Of a stretch of DNA of 64,000 bases, positions 17,104 to 27,478 are shown piece after piece. Made by a program: the position numbers and the translations under genes. The notes under the pieces are model-generated. The model saw only the letters and a list, made by a program, of their open reading frames with translations, did no database searches and had not been told where the DNA came from. Source of the DNA: Ureibacillus thermosphaericus. Its GTDB lineage: Bacteria; Bacillota; Bacilli; Bacillales_A; Planococcaceae. Location of the stretch: the NCBI RefSeq assembly GCF_012396605.1, contig NZ_JAAXPW010000010.1, positions 1 to 64,000 on the forward strand, given 5' to 3'. Positions within the stretch are counted from its first letter, which is position 1; each line of letters opens with the position of its first letter.

Positions 17104-18999
17104 ATCGACATTTTAAAGAAAGTGAAAGAGTACAGAGAAGAAGAAGAAAAGCTGAAGTGGGAAGGTACCTTTGCTGAGTATTTAGAAATAGTGAAAAAAC
17201 GCCCAGAAGTTGCACAAACTGCTCATTCCAGAGTTTACAATATGATAAAAAGTGCAGGGATTGAGGAAAAAAATGGACAAAAAATCTATAAGTTTTTTAG
17301 CAATGAAATCTTTGGATTAGAATCAACAATTGAACGTTTAGTGGAAGAATATTTCCATCCGGCTGCTAAAAGACTTGACGTTCGAAAACGGATTTTGCTT
17401 TTAATGGGCCCTGTCAGCGGTGGTAAATCAACAATTGTTACTTTGTTAAAACGCGGATTGGAAAAATATACTCGCACCGATGAAGGAGCGGTATATGCAA
17501 TTAAGGGTTGTCCTATGCATGAAGATCCACTGCATTTAATCCCTCATCACTTGCGAGAAGATTTTTATAAAGAATACGGTATACGTATTGAAGGAAGTTT
17601 ATCGCCATTAAATCAATTACGTTTGGAACAAGAATATGGTGGCCGCATTGAAGATGTAATGGTGGAGCGAATCTTCTTCTCAGAAGATAAACGTGTAGGA
17701 ATTGGAACGTTTACTCCATCCGATCCAAAGTCACAAGACATCGCTGATCTAACAGGTAGCATCGATTTTTCAACAATTGCTGAATACGGTTCGGAATCCG
17801 ATCCACGTGCATATCGATTTGACGGAGAACTAAACAAAGCAAACCGAGGAATTATGGAGTTTCAAGAAATGTTGAAACTCGATGAGAAGTTTCTATGGCA
17901 CTTATTATCATTATCTCAAGAAGGAAACTTCAAAGCTGGCCGGTTTGCGTTAATCAGCGCAGATGAATTGATTGTTGCTCACACGAACGAAACGGAATAT
18001 CGTTCATTCATTGCAAATAAAAAGAATGAAGCTCTTCATTCAAGAATTATTGTGATGCCAATTCCGTATAACTTAAAAGTGAGTGAAGAAGAGCGAATCT
18101 ATGAAAAAATGATTAAGGAAAGCGACATGGCTCATGTACACATAGCACCACATGCGTTAAGAGCTGCTGCTATCTTCTCGGTTTTAACGAGACTTGAAGT
18201 GCCGAAAAAACAAGGCATCGATATTGTAAAGAAAATGCGGTTGTATGATGGAGAAACTGTTGAAGGGTTTAATTCAGTTGATGTAGAGGAATTAAAAAAA
18301 GAATATCCTAATGAGGGAATGAAAGGCATAGATCCTCGTTATGTCATTAACCGTATATCATCAGCTATTATTCGCAAGGAAGTACCATCCATTAATGCAT
18401 TAGACGTTTTAAGATCATTAAAAGATGGACTAGATCAACATCCTTCTATTACGCCAGAAGATAAGGAAAAATACATGAACTATATTGCTATCGCAAGACG
18501 GGAGTATGATGAAATCGCGAAAAACGAGGTACAAAAAGCCTTTGTTTATTCTTATGAAGAATCAGCAAAAACATTATTAAACAACTATTTAGATAATGTG
18601 GAAGCCTATTGCAATAAAAATAAAATTAAAGATCCGTTAACAGGAGAAGAAATGCCGCCAGATGAAAAATTAATGCGTTCTATTGAAGAACAGATCGGTA
18701 TTTCAGAAAATGCGAAAAAAGCATTCCGAGAAGAGATTCTCATTCGACTTTCTGCTTATGCACGAAAAGGAAAAAAATTCGATTACAATTCTCATGAGAG
18801 ATTAAGGGAAGCAATTCAAAAGAAACTATTTGCTGATTTGAAAGATGTAGTAAAAATTACAACATCTACAAAAACTCCTGATGAGGCACAATTGAAAAAA
18901 ATCAATGAAGTGATTGCTAGGTTAATTGATGAATATGGTTATAATTCCACTTCAGCCAATGAATTATTGCGTTATGTTGGAAGCTTGTTGAACAGATGA
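17104..18999 (+). CDS. prkA: PrkA serine protein kinase / AAA+ protein
   Basis: A protein of 631 residues nearly collinear with B. subtilis PrkA: YREEEEKLKWEGTF, a Walker A loop GPVSGGKST near residue 105, GCPMHEDPLHLIPHHLR, DLTGSIDFSTIAEYGSESDP and the C-terminal YNSTSANELLRYVGSLLNR. PrkA acts in the mother cell in sporulation and is reported as a kinase and as an AAA+ protease. The conserved N-terminus M-D-I-L-K-K begins here with ATC at 17104 (codons ATC GAC ATT TTA AAG), 8 bases after GGAGGG. The next candidate, GTG 17122, has no ribosome binding site and would drop six conserved residues. ATC is a very rare start. Followed by its own terminator, then yhbH and spoVR. Confidence 0.93.
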   Translation: MDILKKVKEYREEEEKLKWEGTFAEYLEIVKKRPEVAQTAHSRVYNMIKSAGIEEKNGQKIYKFFSNEIFGLESTIERLVEEYFHPAAKRLDVRKRILLLMGPVSGGKSTIVTLLKRGLEKYTRTDEGAVYAIKGCPMHEDPLHLIPHHLREDFYKEYGIRIEGSLSPLNQLRLEQEYGGRIEDVMVERIFFSEDKRVGIGTFTPSDPKSQDIADLTGSIDFSTIAEYGSESDPRAYRFDGELNKANRGIMEFQEMLKLDEKFLWHLLSLSQEGNFKAGRFALISADELIVAHTNETEYRSFIANKKNEALHSRIIVMPIPYNLKVSEEERIYEKMIKESDMAHVHIAPHALRAAAIFSVLTRLEVPKKQGIDIVKKMRLYDGETVEGFNSVDVEELKKEYPNEGMKGIDPRYVINRISSAIIRKEVPSINALDVLRSLKDGLDQHPSITPEDKEKYMNYIAIARREYDEIAKNEVQKAFVYSYEESAKTLLNNYLDNVEAYCNKNKIKDPLTGEEMPPDEKLMRSIEEQIGISENAKKAFREEILIRLSAYARKGKKFDYNSHERLREAIQKKLFADLKDVVKITTSTKTPDEAQLKKINEVIARLIDEYGYNSTSANELLRYVGSLLNR

Positions 19000-19027
19000 A
19001 TAATGAAGAAAGAAACTATTAATTTAT

Positions 19028-19057
19028 GTGCTAAGATTTTTTCTTAGCACTTTTTTA
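19028..19057 (+). terminator. Terminator of prkA
   Basis: GTGCTAAGA (19028-19036) pairs with TCTTAGCAC (19042-19050), followed by TTTTTTATTTT. Confidence 0.9.
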
Positions 19058-19159
19058 TTTTCAAAATGAAGTGGTAATTCCATAAAACTCCCGCATATGA
19101 TAAAAAAAGTGATTTTCCAGATAGATTAAGGAAAGTCATGAAAGATGGGTGATGATGAG

Positions 19160-20320
19160 ATGGGTAAAAACGATAATAAAAGCTATATTGTTTCTCGAGA
19201 AGATTGGTCATTACATCGTAAAGGTTATCAAGATCAACAACGTCATATGGAAAAGGTTAGAGAAGCTATTAAAAATAATTTACCAGATTTAATTAGTGAA
19301 GAAAGCATCATCATGTCAAACGGTCGTGAAGTGATTAAAATTCCAATCCGCTCTCTCGATGAATATAAAATCCGGTATAACTATGGGAAGTCTAAACATG
19401 TTGGTCAAGGGCAAGGGAATAGCAAAATTGGTGATATTGTTGCAAGGGATTCCCAAGGTGCTCTAGGGCCTGGAAAGGGGAAAGAAGCAGGGAACCTTCC
19501 AGGGCAGGATTACTATGAAGCAGAAGTTAGTCTTGATGAGGTACAAAACATCCTATTTAGCGAATTAGAATTACCAAATTTGCAACAAAAGGAAATATCG
19601 AATATTACAACAGAAAAAATTGAATTTAACGATATTCGTAAAAAAGGATTAATGGGAAATATTGATAAAAAACGCACCATTCTTTCAGCATTTAAACGAA
19701 ATGCCCTAAAAGGGAAACCAGCAATCGCACCGATTACAGATGAAGATTTGCGATTTAAAACATGGAACGAAGTAGTGAAACCAGAATCGAATGCAGTAGT
19801 TTTAGCGATGATGGATACGAGTGGTTCAATGGGGAATTTTGAAAAATATTGTGCTCGCACGTTCTTCTTTTGGATGACTCGCTTTTTACGTTCAAAATAC
19901 GAAAAAGTTGAAATAGAGTTTATTGCCCACAGTACAGAAGCAAAAGTAGTGACAGAAGAGGAATTTTTCACAAAAGGTGAAAGTGGTGGAACAATTTGTT
20001 CATCTGCCTATTCAAAAGCCATTGAACTTATAAAAATGAAGTATAGTCCAAGTCGATATAATATTTACCCAGTTCACTTCTCAGATGGTGAAAACATGTC
20101 CAGTGACAATGAAAAATGTTTAAAGCTCGTAAACGAACTAATGGATGTTTCCCAAATGTTTGGATATGGGGAAGTAAACGCTTTAAATCGTTATTCCACT
20201 TTAATGAATACGTATAAAAAAATCGATAACCCGAAATTTCGCCACTATATTATTCGTCAAAAAAGCGATGTATATGAGGCGTTAAAAAGCATGTTCCGTA
20301 AACAAGAAGCAAATGCTTGA
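19160..20320 (+). CDS. yhbH: Sporulation protein YhbH (DUF444)
   Basis: A protein of 386 residues of the YhbH/YeaH family. It has [18 protein letters not shown] near the start, the [15 protein letters not shown] block, a Gly-rich basic stretch, and a von Willebrand A-like domain with a metal-site motif MMDTSGSMG (D-x-S-x-S) near residue 225. In B. subtilis it is made under sigma-E. YhbH, PrkA and SpoVR form a conserved gene trio. Start: ATG at 19145 and ATG at 19160 are both possible; 19160 is preceded by GGGTGATGATGAG and is preferred. It ends 24 bases before spoVR, so the two are co-transcribed. Confidence 0.93.
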   Translation: MGKNDNKSYIVSREDWSLHRKGYQDQQRHMEKVREAIKNNLPDLISEESIIMSNGREVIKIPIRSLDEYKIRYNYGKSKHVGQGQGNSKIGDIVARDSQGALGPGKGKEAGNLPGQDYYEAEVSLDEVQNILFSELELPNLQQKEISNITTEKIEFNDIRKKGLMGNIDKKRTILSAFKRNALKGKPAIAPITDEDLRFKTWNEVVKPESNAVVLAMMDTSGSMGNFEKYCARTFFFWMTRFLRSKYEKVEIEFIAHSTEAKVVTEEEFFTKGESGGTICSSAYSKAIELIKMKYSPSRYNIYPVHFSDGENMSSDNEKCLKLVNELMDVSQMFGYGEVNALNRYSTLMNTYKKIDNPKFRHYIIRQKSDVYEALKSMFRKQEANA

Positions 20321-20344
20321 TTTTCCAAAGAGAGGTGAGTTTTC

Positions 20345-21754
20345 TTGGATAAAGAGCTTCAAAAAGCAATTGATGAAATTACGGAAATAGCTATTGGATT
20401 CGGGTTAGATTTTTACCCTATGCGCTATGAAATCTGCCCTGCGGATATCATCTATACAATTGGTGCATACGGAATGCCGACAAGATTTTCCCACTGGAGT
20501 TTCGGAAAGCAATTTTACAAAATGAAATTGCAGTATGATTTAGGTCTCAGTCAAATATATGAACTTGTCATCAATTCGGATCCTTGTTACGCCTTTTTGT
20601 TAGAGTCCAATACACTAACGCAAAACAAATTAATTGTAGCCCACGTATTAGCCCACTGTGATTTCTTTAAAAATAATATTCGCTTTTCTAATACAAGAAG
20701 AGATATGGTTGAAAGCATGACAGCAACAGCTGAACGCATTGCTAGCTATGAGAGGGAGTACGGAAAATATGAAGTGGAACAATTTTTAGATGCGGTCCTG
20801 TCCATTCAAGAACATATTGATCCCTCTTTAGTTCGTCCACATTTAATATACGAAGAGGAAGAAGATGAAGTTGAGAGCAGCATCCTTATTCAAACCCCAT
20901 ATGATGATTTATGGAATTTAGATGAAAAATTAGAAGGGAAAAAAGAAGAAAATCGAAAGAAAATAAAAAAGAAGAAATTCCCACCGAAGCCGGAAAAGGA
21001 TTTGTTGTTGTTCATTGAACAATACAGCCGAGAGTTAGATGAGTGGCAACGGGATATTCTTACAATGATGCGAGAAGAAATGTTATACTTCTGGCCACAG
21101 CTTGAAACAAAAATTATGAATGAAGGATGGGCATCCTACTGGCACCAACGAATTATGAGAGAATTAGATTTAACGACGGCAGAAACCATTGAATATGCAA
21201 AACTCAATGCTGGTGTACTTCAACCATCAAGAACGTCAATCAATCCATACTATTTAGGATTGAAAATCTTTGAAGATATTGAAAGACGTTATGACAATCC
21301 GACAGAAGAAATGAAAAAGATGGGCGTAAAACCTGGATCAGGTCGGGAAAAAATCTTTGAAGTGCGAGAAATTGAATCGGATATTTCCTTCATTCGAAAT
21401 TATTTAACAAAGGAACTTGTGGATCAAGAAGATATGTATTTATTTGAGAAAAAAGGGAATACGTATCAAATTACCGATAAGGATTATGAAAATATTCGAG
21501 ATCAACTAGTTTCAATGAGGGTGAATGGAGGATTCCCGTACATCGTTGTAAAAGATGGTGATTATTTAAGAAATGGAGAATTGTATTTAAAACATTGTTA
21601 CGAAGGAATGGAATTAGACCCTCATTATTTAGAAAATGTGTTGCCATATATTTATCAACTTTGGGGCCGTTCTGTTCACTTAGAAACAGTTGTTGAAAAT
21701 AAACCTATTCTCTATTCATATGATGGAAAACGAAATACAAGGAAGACATTATAA
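20345..21754 (+). CDS. spoVR: Stage V sporulation protein R
   Basis: A protein of 469 residues, full length for SpoVR. Typical segments are [33 protein letters not shown], the acidic and basic low-complexity linker around residue 200, [13 protein letters not shown], and [20 protein letters not shown]. SpoVR is needed for spore cortex formation in B. subtilis; its biochemical role is not known. The start is TTG at 20345 after AGAGAGGTGAG; no other start is near. It follows yhbH closely and ends at a terminator, convergent with catalase. Confidence 0.95.
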   Translation: MDKELQKAIDEITEIAIGFGLDFYPMRYEICPADIIYTIGAYGMPTRFSHWSFGKQFYKMKLQYDLGLSQIYELVINSDPCYAFLLESNTLTQNKLIVAHVLAHCDFFKNNIRFSNTRRDMVESMTATAERIASYEREYGKYEVEQFLDAVLSIQEHIDPSLVRPHLIYEEEEDEVESSILIQTPYDDLWNLDEKLEGKKEENRKKIKKKKFPPKPEKDLLLFIEQYSRELDEWQRDILTMMREEMLYFWPQLETKIMNEGWASYWHQRIMRELDLTTAETIEYAKLNAGVLQPSRTSINPYYLGLKIFEDIERRYDNPTEEMKKMGVKPGSGREKIFEVREIESDISFIRNYLTKELVDQEDMYLFEKKGNTYQITDKDYENIRDQLVSMRVNGGFPYIVVKDGDYLRNGELYLKHCYEGMELDPHYLENVLPYIYQLWGRSVHLETVVENKPILYSYDGKRNTRKTL

Positions 21755-22073
21755 TGGTTTCTAAAAAATGCTCATGAAAAACTAGATTCATGGGCTTAAT
21801 TTTTTTTAGTGTTATATTCAGCAAACTTTCTTTTAAGAGCATAGGCTATCTGAAATGAAGGCGCGATTCTCTGTAGCGCACGCTTAGTCGCAATTTATCT
21901 GCGATGAAAAATAATTGACAGTCGAAAAGATTTCCCGTGTGAAAAACGTGAGCCAAACAATACAAAGCTCCGAGGAGTGTGAAGATGGGCTCCTCGGAAA
22001 ACGTCTGATGAAACGAAAAAAGGCAAAAATAATCATCTATACAATTGAAAGGTGATTTTTTTTTGGAAATGTC
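21755..22073. other. 319-bp gap between spoVR and catalase
   Basis: A terminator for spoVR lies at 21770-21808 (GCTCATGAA / TTCATGGGC, then T8). A second perfect stem, CCGAGGAG at 21971-21978 and CTCCTCGG at 21993-22000, has no T tail on either strand. No ORF with a ribosome binding site is visible. Confidence 0.7.
21770..21808 (+). terminator. Terminator of spoVR
   Basis: GCTCATGAA and TTCATGGGC form the stem; TTAATTTTTTTT follows. Confidence 0.8.
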
Positions 22074-23687
22074 CTAATAAGATTTTGTATCTTTTCCTTT
22101 TTGAATGGCTTGTTCTACCGCTTTTTTCGCGTTGTAAGCGCCAAGGGGATGAAACTCTTCTGCAATTTCTTCATGATGTTTTTCTTTATTTTTGGCTTCT
22201 AAACCTTCTCTTAAACGTCTACCATATTCTTCATCGGCAGCTTTTGCATAAGAAATCATTTTTTCTTGAATATCTTTTGGACAGATGGATAGGTCATTAA
22301 CGAGATTGTTAATCAGCTCATCTTTTTCCCATTGTTCAAAATTACGGTATGTTTCTCCAGCCTGTTTAAAATCGTTTGTTCGATCAATCGATTCTCGCAC
22401 GAGATTCCCTTCAATCATAGGCGTATATTCTTTTCCAACTTGTTCTGCTTCTTTTAAGCCTCCCATGCTTGAAGGTTCATAGTTTACATGCAAGTTTTGA
22501 TTTGGGCCTTTATCATTATGATAACGCATGAATCCGCCTTCTTGATTCGTTGCAACCCGCTTCTTTGGAGCGTTTATTGGTAATTGCAAATAGTTAGCTC
22601 CCAGGCGATATCGCTGCGTATCAGAATAAGAGAATGTTCTTCCTTGGAGCATTTTATCATCTGAAAAATCTAATCCGTCTACGAGTACTCCTGTTCCAAA
22701 GGCGGCTTGTTCAACTTCTAAAAAATAGTTTTCTGGGTTTTTATTTAATACTAATCGACCAACCGGTAACCTAGGAAACTGATCTTTTGGCCAAAGCTTA
22801 GTACAATCTAGTGGGTCAAAATCAAGCTCAGGATGCGGCCCGTCCTCCATAATTTGGACGAACAGTTCCCACTCAGGGTAATCTCCCTTTTCGATTGCTT
22901 CGTATAAGTCTTGTGTTGCGTGGTTAAAATTTTTCGCTTGAATTTCTTGCGCTTCTTTTGTCGTTAAATTTTTAATGCCTTGTTTTGGTTCCCAATGGTA
23001 TTTGACAAGAACTGCTTTTCCTTCGCTGTTGACCCACTTATATGTGTTTACTCCGGAACCTTGCATCATGCGATAGTTAGCAGGAATTCCCCACGGAGAA
23101 TAGACAAGAGTTACCATATGAAACGTTTCAGGAGAATTTGCACAAAAGTCAAAGAATCGTTTTGCATCTTGTATGTTTGTCACTGGGTCTGGGCGAAAGG
23201 CGTGAATCATATCAGGGAATTTCATTGCATCCCGAATAAAGAAGATTTTTAAATTGTTTCCAACTAAATCCCAGTTGCCATCCTCAGTATAAAACTTTAC
23301 TGCAAAACCTCGAGGGTCGCGAACGGTTTCAGGAGAATGTGTACCATGAACAACAGTTGAAAAACGAACAAACACTGGTGTTCTTTTTCCTTTTTCTTGG
23401 AATAACTTCGCTCTTGTATATTTAGAAGCTGGTTCATCACCTACTGTACCATAAGCTTCAAAATAACCATGTGCACCGGCACCACGAGCGTGAACGATGC
23501 GTTCTGGTATCTTTTCCCGGTCAAAATGGCTAATTTTTTCAATAAAATCGTAGTTCTCTAACGTAGCTGGACCACGATTCCCGACCGTACGAATGTTTTG
23601 ATTGTTTGTGATTGGATGACCTTGTCGGTTTGTTAATGTATCATCATTTTCAATATTGGTAAGTTGTTTTTCTTGGTTGTTAGTCAT
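22074..23687 (-). CDS. katA: Monofunctional haem catalase
   Basis: A catalase of 537 residues that splits hydrogen peroxide. Active-site segments are visible: [13 protein letters not shown] with the catalytic His, [30 protein letters not shown] with the catalytic Asn, and [17 protein letters not shown] with the proximal haem Tyr. The C-terminal extension after residue 480 is rich in Lys and Glu. The paralogue letter is uncertain: it differs from B. subtilis KatX at the C-terminus. ATG at 23687 follows AAGGAGTGTTAACC. It starts 15 bases after the RNase J stop codon with no terminator between them, so the two are probably one transcript. Confidence 0.93.
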   Translation of the reverse strand: MTNNQEKQLTNIENDDTLTNRQGHPITNNQNIRTVGNRGPATLENYDFIEKISHFDREKIPERIVHARGAGAHGYFEAYGTVGDEPASKYTRAKLFQEKGKRTPVFVRFSTVVHGTHSPETVRDPRGFAVKFYTEDGNWDLVGNNLKIFFIRDAMKFPDMIHAFRPDPVTNIQDAKRFFDFCANSPETFHMVTLVYSPWGIPANYRMMQGSGVNTYKWVNSEGKAVLVKYHWEPKQGIKNLTTKEAQEIQAKNFNHATQDLYEAIEKGDYPEWELFVQIMEDGPHPELDFDPLDCTKLWPKDQFPRLPVGRLVLNKNPENYFLEVEQAAFGTGVLVDGLDFSDDKMLQGRTFSYSDTQRYRLGANYLQLPINAPKKRVATNQEGGFMRYHNDKGPNQNLHVNYEPSSMGGLKEAEQVGKEYTPMIEGNLVRESIDRTNDFKQAGETYRNFEQWEKDELINNLVNDLSICPKDIQEKMISYAKAADEEYGRRLREGLEAKNKEKHHEEIAEEFHPLGAYNAKKAVEQAIQKGKDTKSY

Positions 23688-23702
23688 GATGGTTAACACT
23701 CC

Positions 23703-25364
23703 TTATATTGGTATAATGATTGGTAAGATCATCGGTTTTTTCTTCGTTTTATCATACAAATATTGACCAACTTCCTTTTTGATGGCTTTCTTCATCGCAA
23801 AAATGTTCGGGTCTTTAAATGCATCGACAGCCCCTTTTGCGATTTCGTTAATATTACGAATAAGTTGTTCCGATTCTTTCGCATAAACGAACCCTCTAGA
23901 AATTGAATCAGGTTCAGAAATTCGGCTACCGTCCGACTTATTAATGGTGATGACAATGACAAGCATGCCTTCTTCTGAAAGTTGTTTTCTATCCCTCAAA
24001 ACAATATCTTCAATTCCTTCTTCACCAAAGCTATCAACATATGCGTCTCCTGCTGGTATTTTTCGTGTCTGGCGAGCTTCCTGAAATTGAATATCCACCA
24101 CATCGCCATTATTCAATATGAAAATATTTTTACGATCTACCCCAACATCTTCGGCTAATTTAGCGTGCAGATGTAACATGCGATATTCTCCATGAATCGG
24201 AATGAAGTATTTCGGTTTCATTAATGTCAACATTAGTTTTAAATCTTCTTGATAGCCGTGTCCGGATACATGCATCCCTGTTTTGCTAGCAGCACCGTAA
24301 ACAACATTGGCACCTAGTTGGAATAAGTTATCAACGATTTTGGTGACGTCTTTTTCGTTGCCAGGGATTGGTGATGCTGCAAAGATGACCGTATCTCCAG
24401 GATCTATTCGAACATCTCGATTGCTATTCGTCGATAAACGTGAAAGAGCAGCAAGGGGTTCTCCTTGGCTGCCGGTACATAATACAACCACCCTTTCAGA
24501 TGGCCATTGTTTAACGTCACGTGCATCAATAAGCAGCCAATCAGGAATATCGATATAACCTAATCTTTTGGCAACGCTGACGACGTTTACCATACTTCTG
24601 CCAAGAAGTGCAAGTTTTCGGTTTGTTTTGATTGTTGCCTCTACAATTTGTTGAATTCGATTTACATTGGAAGCAAAAGTAGAGATAATAATTTTTCCTG
24701 ATGCATTAAAGAATGTTTCTTCGATATGTTTGCCTACTTCTTTTTCAGAAGGAGTTGATCCAGGTCGTTCTGCATTTGTACTTTCAGAGATGAGTAATAA
24801 TACCCCTTCATCTCCAATTTTCGCCATTTTATGAATTTGTGAATATTGCTTATTCACTGGTGTGAGATCAAATTTAAAGTCGCCAGTATGGACAATTTTT
24901 CCTTCTGGCGTATTGAATACAATTCCTAGACAATCAGGAATGCTGTGGCTCACTTTAAAAAAAGTTGCTTGGATTTGTCCAAAATTCAATTCAGATTCTG
25001 AATGAATTTCAATCAATGTTGATTCCCGTAAAATTTTATGTTCCTTCAGCTTTAATTCAATTAATCCTAATGTAAAGCGTGTAGCATATACAGGAACATT
25101 GATTTTTTTCAATAAATAAGGGATGCCACCAATATGATCTTCATGTCCGTGGGTAACAATGATTCCTCGAATTTTATGTTCATTTTCTAACAGATAGGTA
25201 AAGTCAGGAATGATTAAATCAACACCTAAAAATGTTCGATCAGCGAATTTCCCCCCACAATCGACAATAACCAAATCATCTCCATATTCAATTACATACA
25301 TATTTTTTCCAATCTCATTGATACCACCTAATGCAAATATAGAGAGCATATGTTTAGATGACAA
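23703..25364 (-). CDS. RNase J family ribonuclease (metallo-beta-lactamase/beta-CASP)
   Basis: A protein of about 553 residues matching RNase J over its whole length. It keeps the zinc-binding motif VTHGHEDHIGG near residue 73 (complete as in RNase J1, not the altered form of J2), HSIPDCLGI, VHTGDFKFD, LCTGSQGEP in the beta-CASP region, HVSGHG, PIHGEYRM, and the C-terminal KKPMILPIIIPI. It should combine 5'-3' exonuclease and endonuclease activity on RNA. Its similarity to J1 and J2 is moderate, so it may be a further paralogue. Start: ATG at 25370 abuts GAGGGG; TTG at 25364 has normal spacing. It heads an operon with catalase. Confidence 0.9.
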   Translation of the reverse strand: MSSKHMLSIFALGGINEIGKNMYVIEYGDDLVIVDCGGKFADRTFLGVDLIIPDFTYLLENEHKIRGIIVTHGHEDHIGGIPYLLKKINVPVYATRFTLGLIELKLKEHKILRESTLIEIHSESELNFGQIQATFFKVSHSIPDCLGIVFNTPEGKIVHTGDFKFDLTPVNKQYSQIHKMAKIGDEGVLLLISESTNAERPGSTPSEKEVGKHIEETFFNASGKIIISTFASNVNRIQQIVEATIKTNRKLALLGRSMVNVVSVAKRLGYIDIPDWLLIDARDVKQWPSERVVVLCTGSQGEPLAALSRLSTNSNRDVRIDPGDTVIFAASPIPGNEKDVTKIVDNLFQLGANVVYGAASKTGMHVSGHGYQEDLKLMLTLMKPKYFIPIHGEYRMLHLHAKLAEDVGVDRKNIFILNNGDVVDIQFQEARQTRKIPAGDAYVDSFGEEGIEDIVLRDRKQLSEEGMLVIVITINKSDGSRISEPDSISRGFVYAKESEQLIRNINEIAKGAVDAFKDPNIFAMKKAIKKEVGQYLYDKTKKKPMILPIIIPI

Positions 25365-25443
25365 AATCATCCCCTCAATCCATTAAAATTCTTTTAACAG
25401 TATTGGTTTTTCTTTTATTTCATATACAGTAGAAAAAAGAAAA

Positions 25444-25476
25444 AGCCTGCATCCTCTTTTAGTGAAGGATACAGGC
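25444..25476 (-). terminator. Terminator of the glutaredoxin gene
   Basis: GCCTGCATCCT and AGGATACAGGC form the stem (one mismatch); on the minus strand TTTTTCTTTTTT follows. Confidence 0.85.
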
Positions 25477-25483
25477 AATAAAT

Positions 25484-25717
25484 TTATTTATTTAATGCAT
25501 TCATAATGGCATTAGGATTAAATCCAACAATCCATTGACCATCGATTTCTATTTGAGGAACCCCCATTTGTCCTGTTTTATTTACTAGCTCTAACATTAG
25601 CTCAGGCTTCGCTTCCACATTGATTTCTTCGAAAGGAATACGTTGTTGATTCAAAAAGTTTTTCACCATCACACAATAAGGACAACTATTTGTCGTATAA
25701 ACTATGACATTCTTCAA
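25484..25717 (-). CDS. Glutaredoxin-like protein
   Basis: A small thioredoxin-fold protein of 77 residues. It starts with VIVYTTNSCPYCVMVKNFL, so the redox pair is C12-P-Y-C15, and has the cis-proline segment MGVPQIEIDGQWIVGFN. It is likely a thiol-disulfide carrier in the cytoplasm, working with glutathione-like thiols such as bacillithiol or with thioredoxin reductase; the partner is inferred. ATG 25717 follows AAAGGGGGAGAATAT. It is a single gene upstream of the RNase J-catalase pair, separated from it by a terminator. Confidence 0.92.
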   Translation of the reverse strand: MKNVIVYTTNSCPYCVMVKNFLNQQRIPFEEINVEAKPELMLELVNKTGQMGVPQIEIDGQWIVGFNPNAIMNALNK

Positions 25718-25947
25718 TATATTCTCCCCCTTTTTAATTTTAAAATACCCCTATGAGTATATTATATTTAATCGAGAAATATGTCTAATGAAAATGGAGG
25801 ATTCAAAATAAATTTCGTTTACCGAATGGGGTATTTAGATAAAAATTCTAATTAACAATCATAAATAAGAATTCAGCGAATAGTATGTTTAATAACTAAT
25901 AGAAAGATTGAAGTTTTGGTTAATGACTTTAATAGAGGTGATATTGA

Positions 25948-26610
25948 ATGTCTCTCATAATATGCGTGTTGGAAATAGTTTATTTGTTTTTATGGATGGA
26001 ATCTGGAAACAATATTTTTTTCTTTGTTGCATTAGGAATTTTCCTTTGGTGGATTATTGAAAGGCGAGAGGAAGAAAAACGCTATCAAGAAAAAATCGAA
26101 AAGGATACGATTGAAAAGTTGGAACGAATTCCCCATAACCGAAGAGCTGTATCAGAAGATTGTTTATCAGCTATTTTGTTAGACGATTATTCAAAAACGT
26201 TTTACTATGTGAAAAGAAAAGATGTTGAGTCTAACTTTAAAAAGAAAAGTTATGCATTTGATGAAATTTATGAGTGTGCCATTAGTGTTAACGATAATAT
26301 CTATTCTTTAATATCAAAGGGTGGTATTCATGGATGGTCAATATTAAATGATGATGAAGAATTATATAGTGATGATGATGTTGACGAAGAAGATGTTATA
26401 AATAAATTAAGTTTAAAATTAATTGTTGATGATTTGTCCAATCCGCTTATTGAATTTGTGTTTTATGAGGACGAGCGAGGCATTGATACTGAATCAGAAG
26501 AATTTGAGGAAATTTGGGAAGAATGTAAAAATTGGCATAAGAAATTTAGTATTATCATTAAACGAGATCAGCGAGAAAAGGTAGCGGTAAATAGTTGGGT
26601 TCATCATTAA
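25948..26610 (+). CDS. Unknown membrane-anchored acidic protein
   Basis: A predicted protein of 220 residues that I do not recognise. Residues 2-40 contain two hydrophobic segments, then a charged helix RREEEKRYQEKIEKDTIEKL, then a globular part with SAILLDDYSKTFYYVKRKD and YECAISVNDNIYSLI, and a strongly acidic insert (DDEELYSDDDVDEEDV) near residue 140. The layout (membrane anchor, coiled helix, PH-like beta part) resembles many uncharacterised Bacillus proteins. ATG at 25948 follows AATAGAGGTGATATTGA. It is convergent with ykuD; the 211-bp gap after it holds no clear terminator. Confidence 0.7.
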   Translation: MSLIICVLEIVYLFLWMESGNNIFFFVALGIFLWWIIERREEEKRYQEKIEKDTIEKLERIPHNRRAVSEDCLSAILLDDYSKTFYYVKRKDVESNFKKKSYAFDEIYECAISVNDNIYSLISKGGIHGWSILNDDEELYSDDDVDEEDVINKLSLKLIVDDLSNPLIEFVFYEDERGIDTESEEFEEIWEECKNWHKKFSIIIKRDQREKVAVNSWVHH

Positions 26611-26821
26611 TCTTCTCGTCTTTTCCAACAAAAATTACGAGAATGTAAACATGCGTAATCTTGATAATTATGCGTGAATAACAAAGCAATGAGAAACAAA
26701 GTAGCTAGAGATTGAAAAACTATAATAGTTTTATACAAGTATTGATAAGCGGGCCACATAATTTAATTATGGTACAAAATAAGGGGACATCTCATCGGTT
26801 TTTTTAGACGCCCCCAATGAA

Positions 26822-27319
26822 TTAATAATGAATATATACAGCTGTTCCATTTGGTACAATGCTTGCCAATTCTTCCACGTCTGCATTTAACATCCGAACA
26901 CAACCCCTTGAAACAGCATAGCCTATTGAACTTGGATCATCCGTTCCGTGAATTCCATAACTTTCTTTGGAAAGAGTTAACCACATTGTACCAAAAGGGC
27001 CGCCTGGATTAGGTGCTCTATTAACAATGACAAAATTTCCTGTTGGTGTTTCAAAAAGCATTCGTCCTACAGCAATTGGATAAGTTTTTACTAAGATGCC
27101 ATTATTATATAAGGATAATGTACGATTATTTATTGAAATATCGATTTCATATGGAATTGTACTTGGATCTGGCAAACCTGGTATATTAATAGGCTGACCA
27201 ATGTATAACAAATCCGGATTTGTGATTTGAGGATTGTTTTCCAAAAGTACTAGATACTCGATTCGATAATCTCTTGCTATTTGTACAAGGGTCTCACCAG
27301 GTCTCACATAATGAATCAC
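26822..27319 (-). CDS. ykuD: L,D-transpeptidase with LysM domain, YkuD type
   Basis: A protein of 165 residues very close in design to B. subtilis YkuD, a spore-associated enzyme. Residues 3-47 form a LysM peptidoglycan-binding domain ([15 protein letters not shown] to PINIPGLP), and residues 55-165 the L,D-transpeptidase domain with the catalytic signature H124-G-T ... S-R-G-C140-V-R-M. It crosslinks or modifies peptidoglycan. There is no signal peptide, as in YkuD. The start ATG at 27319 follows GGAGGTGTTATTGTG. Its expression in B. subtilis is in the mother cell under sigma-K, which may hold here too. Confidence 0.95.
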   Translation of the reverse strand: MIHYVRPGETLVQIARDYRIEYLVLLENNPQITNPDLLYIGQPINIPGLPDPSTIPYEIDISINNRTLSLYNNGILVKTYPIAVGRMLFETPTGNFVIVNRAPNPGGPFGTMWLTLSKESYGIHGTDDPSSIGYAVSRGCVRMLNADVEELASIVPNGTAVYIHY

Positions 27320-27450
27320 AATAACACCTCCAGCCCTTAATAACTAAACACATATTATTCGTACCAGGTATAATCGGTGCTAAAAAATCAAAAAAGGAAA
27401 AAGTACAATAGGAATTGTCGCTAACTCAACAATTGTTGAAGAATAAAAAC

Positions 27451-27477
27451 GACCTGGTATGCAATGTCTACCAGGTC
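27451..27477 (-). terminator. Terminator of the diguanylate cyclase gene
   Basis: GACCTGGTA pairs with TACCAGGTC; on the minus strand GTTTTTATTC follows. Confidence 0.85.
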
Positions 27478-27478
27478 A

